Of a DNA stretch of 6,125 nt, positions 5,691 to 6,125 are shown piece after piece; the stretch's first letter is position 1, and each line of letters starts with the position of its first letter. The notes under the pieces are model-generated. The model was not told the DNA's origin. It ran no database searches and saw only the letters and a program-made list of their open reading frames with translations. Location: assembly GCA_947456315.1 (NCBI GenBank), contig CANGRU010000114.1, positions 1 to 6,125 on the forward strand, read 5' to 3'. The translations under genes and the position numbers were made by a program. The DNA is from Beijerinckiaceae bacterium (lineage in GTDB: Bacteria > Pseudomonadota > Alphaproteobacteria > Rhizobiales > Beijerinckiaceae).

Positions 5691-5706
5691 GCCGAAACGT
5701 CAAGGC

Positions 5707-6125
5707 TCAGCCACCCTCGGCCTTGCGTTTGGGCGGGGCTTTGGTGGCCCCCTCGAAAATATCCAGCAGGGCCTTACGAATCGTGCCCTGCCGATTGGCG
5801 GCGGTGATCTTCAGACCGGTCAGGTCGGTCACATAGAAAACGTCGACCGCCTTTTCACCAAAGGTCGCCACATGGGCCGAGCCGATGTTGAGGTTCAGCC
5901 GTGACAGAGCCGCCGTGAGATCAAACAACAGGCCCGGACGATCAAGCCCCGAGACCTCGAGCACCGTGTATTTGTTCGACAGATTGTTGTCGATGGTGAC
6001 GTCGGGTGCCAGCGGGAAGGTTTTGTCGACAGGCTTGGGGCCACCCAGTCGATTGGCAATGGCCTCCGACAGACGGATTTCACCGCGCAGGGCTTTTTCA
6101 ATTGCATCCGCCACGCGAGCGGCGC
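5707..6125 (-). CDS. glnD: Bifunctional PII uridylyltransferase/uridylyl-removing enzyme GlnD, C-terminal end, partial
   Basis: GlnD senses glutamine and uridylylates or de-uridylylates PII proteins, controlling nitrogen assimilation. The last 138 residues are present; the frame is open through the right edge, ending in TGA (complement of 5707-5709). The visible part is the C-terminal ACT domain that binds glutamine: VTIDNNLSNKYTVLEVSGLD, then RPGLLFDLTAALSRLNLNIG and HVATFGEKAVDVFYVTDLTG, followed by a basic tail (PPKRKAEGG). This block is highly characteristic of alphaproteobacterial GlnD. The nucleotidyltransferase and HD domains lie outside the window. An internal GTG (complement of 6112-6114) is not the true start, because the reading frame and homology continue past it. 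It is transcribed toward grpE, 80 bp upstream of it. Confidence 0.93.
   Translation of the reverse strand, partial: AARVADAIEKALRGEIRLSEAIANRLGGPKPVDKTFPLAPDVTIDNNLSNKYTVLEVSGLDRPGLLFDLTAALSRLNLNIGSAHVATFGEKAVDVFYVTDLTGLKITAANRQGTIRKALLDIFEGATKAPPKRKAEGG

Noticed and set aside
5627..5706. CIRCE (HrcA operator) upstream of grpE
   Set aside because: No TTAGCACTC / GAGTGCTAA arms are present in the gap.
5171..5836. 221-codon open frame on the plus strand opposite grpE and the end of glnD
   Set aside because: Both minus-strand genes are clearly identified, and the plus frame reads across their promoter gap without any known motif.

Overview
The window looks like chromosome of an alphaproteobacterium, most likely in the order Hyphomicrobiales (Rhizobiales). 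It is GC-rich. The gene string dnaJ - pmtA - pyrF - (accessory module) - dapB - gpmA is, from memory, a familiar arrangement in that order. The protein motifs (PmtA-type phospholipid methyltransferase, short GpmA, BrnT/BrnA) and the two intergenic repeat families also fit. I cannot name a genus from the sequence alone.

Layout. Bases 1-186 are the 3' end of dnaJ (+). A 94-bp gap with a small palindrome leads to pmtA (281-1060, +), then pyrF (about 1136-1840, +). An AT-rich promoter with two near-identical 10-bp boxes precedes a BrnT/BrnA type II toxin-antitoxin operon (1897-2419, +). The interval 2420-2611 holds a GC hairpin followed by a T-tract on the minus strand, a second hairpin with a C-rich loop on the minus strand, a 16-bp palindrome and a possible dapB promoter; I read part of it as a candidate minus-strand small RNA. 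dapB (2612-3427, +) and gpmA (3456-4079, +) follow, 28 bp apart. Bases 4080-4314 are repeat DNA: a large nested inverted repeat, then half of a second repeat family. alkB (4315-4929, +) comes next, then a copy of that second family, which fills the gap between convergent alkB and grpE. grpE (5021-5626, -) has its own CTTGAA-N17-TGATAT promoter. The C-terminal end of glnD (5707-6125, -) runs off the right edge.

How the genes work together. dnaJ and grpE are co-chaperones of DnaK and lie about 5 kb apart on opposite strands. The others are housekeeping or repair genes: phosphatidylcholine synthesis (PmtA), UMP synthesis (PyrF), lysine/diaminopimelate synthesis (DapB), glycolysis (GpmA), DNA alkylation repair (AlkB) and nitrogen sensing (GlnD). 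The clearly accessory part is the brnTA module. The least explained part is the structured intergenic region between brnA and dapB. No phage, IS element, CRISPR array, rRNA or tRNA was seen.
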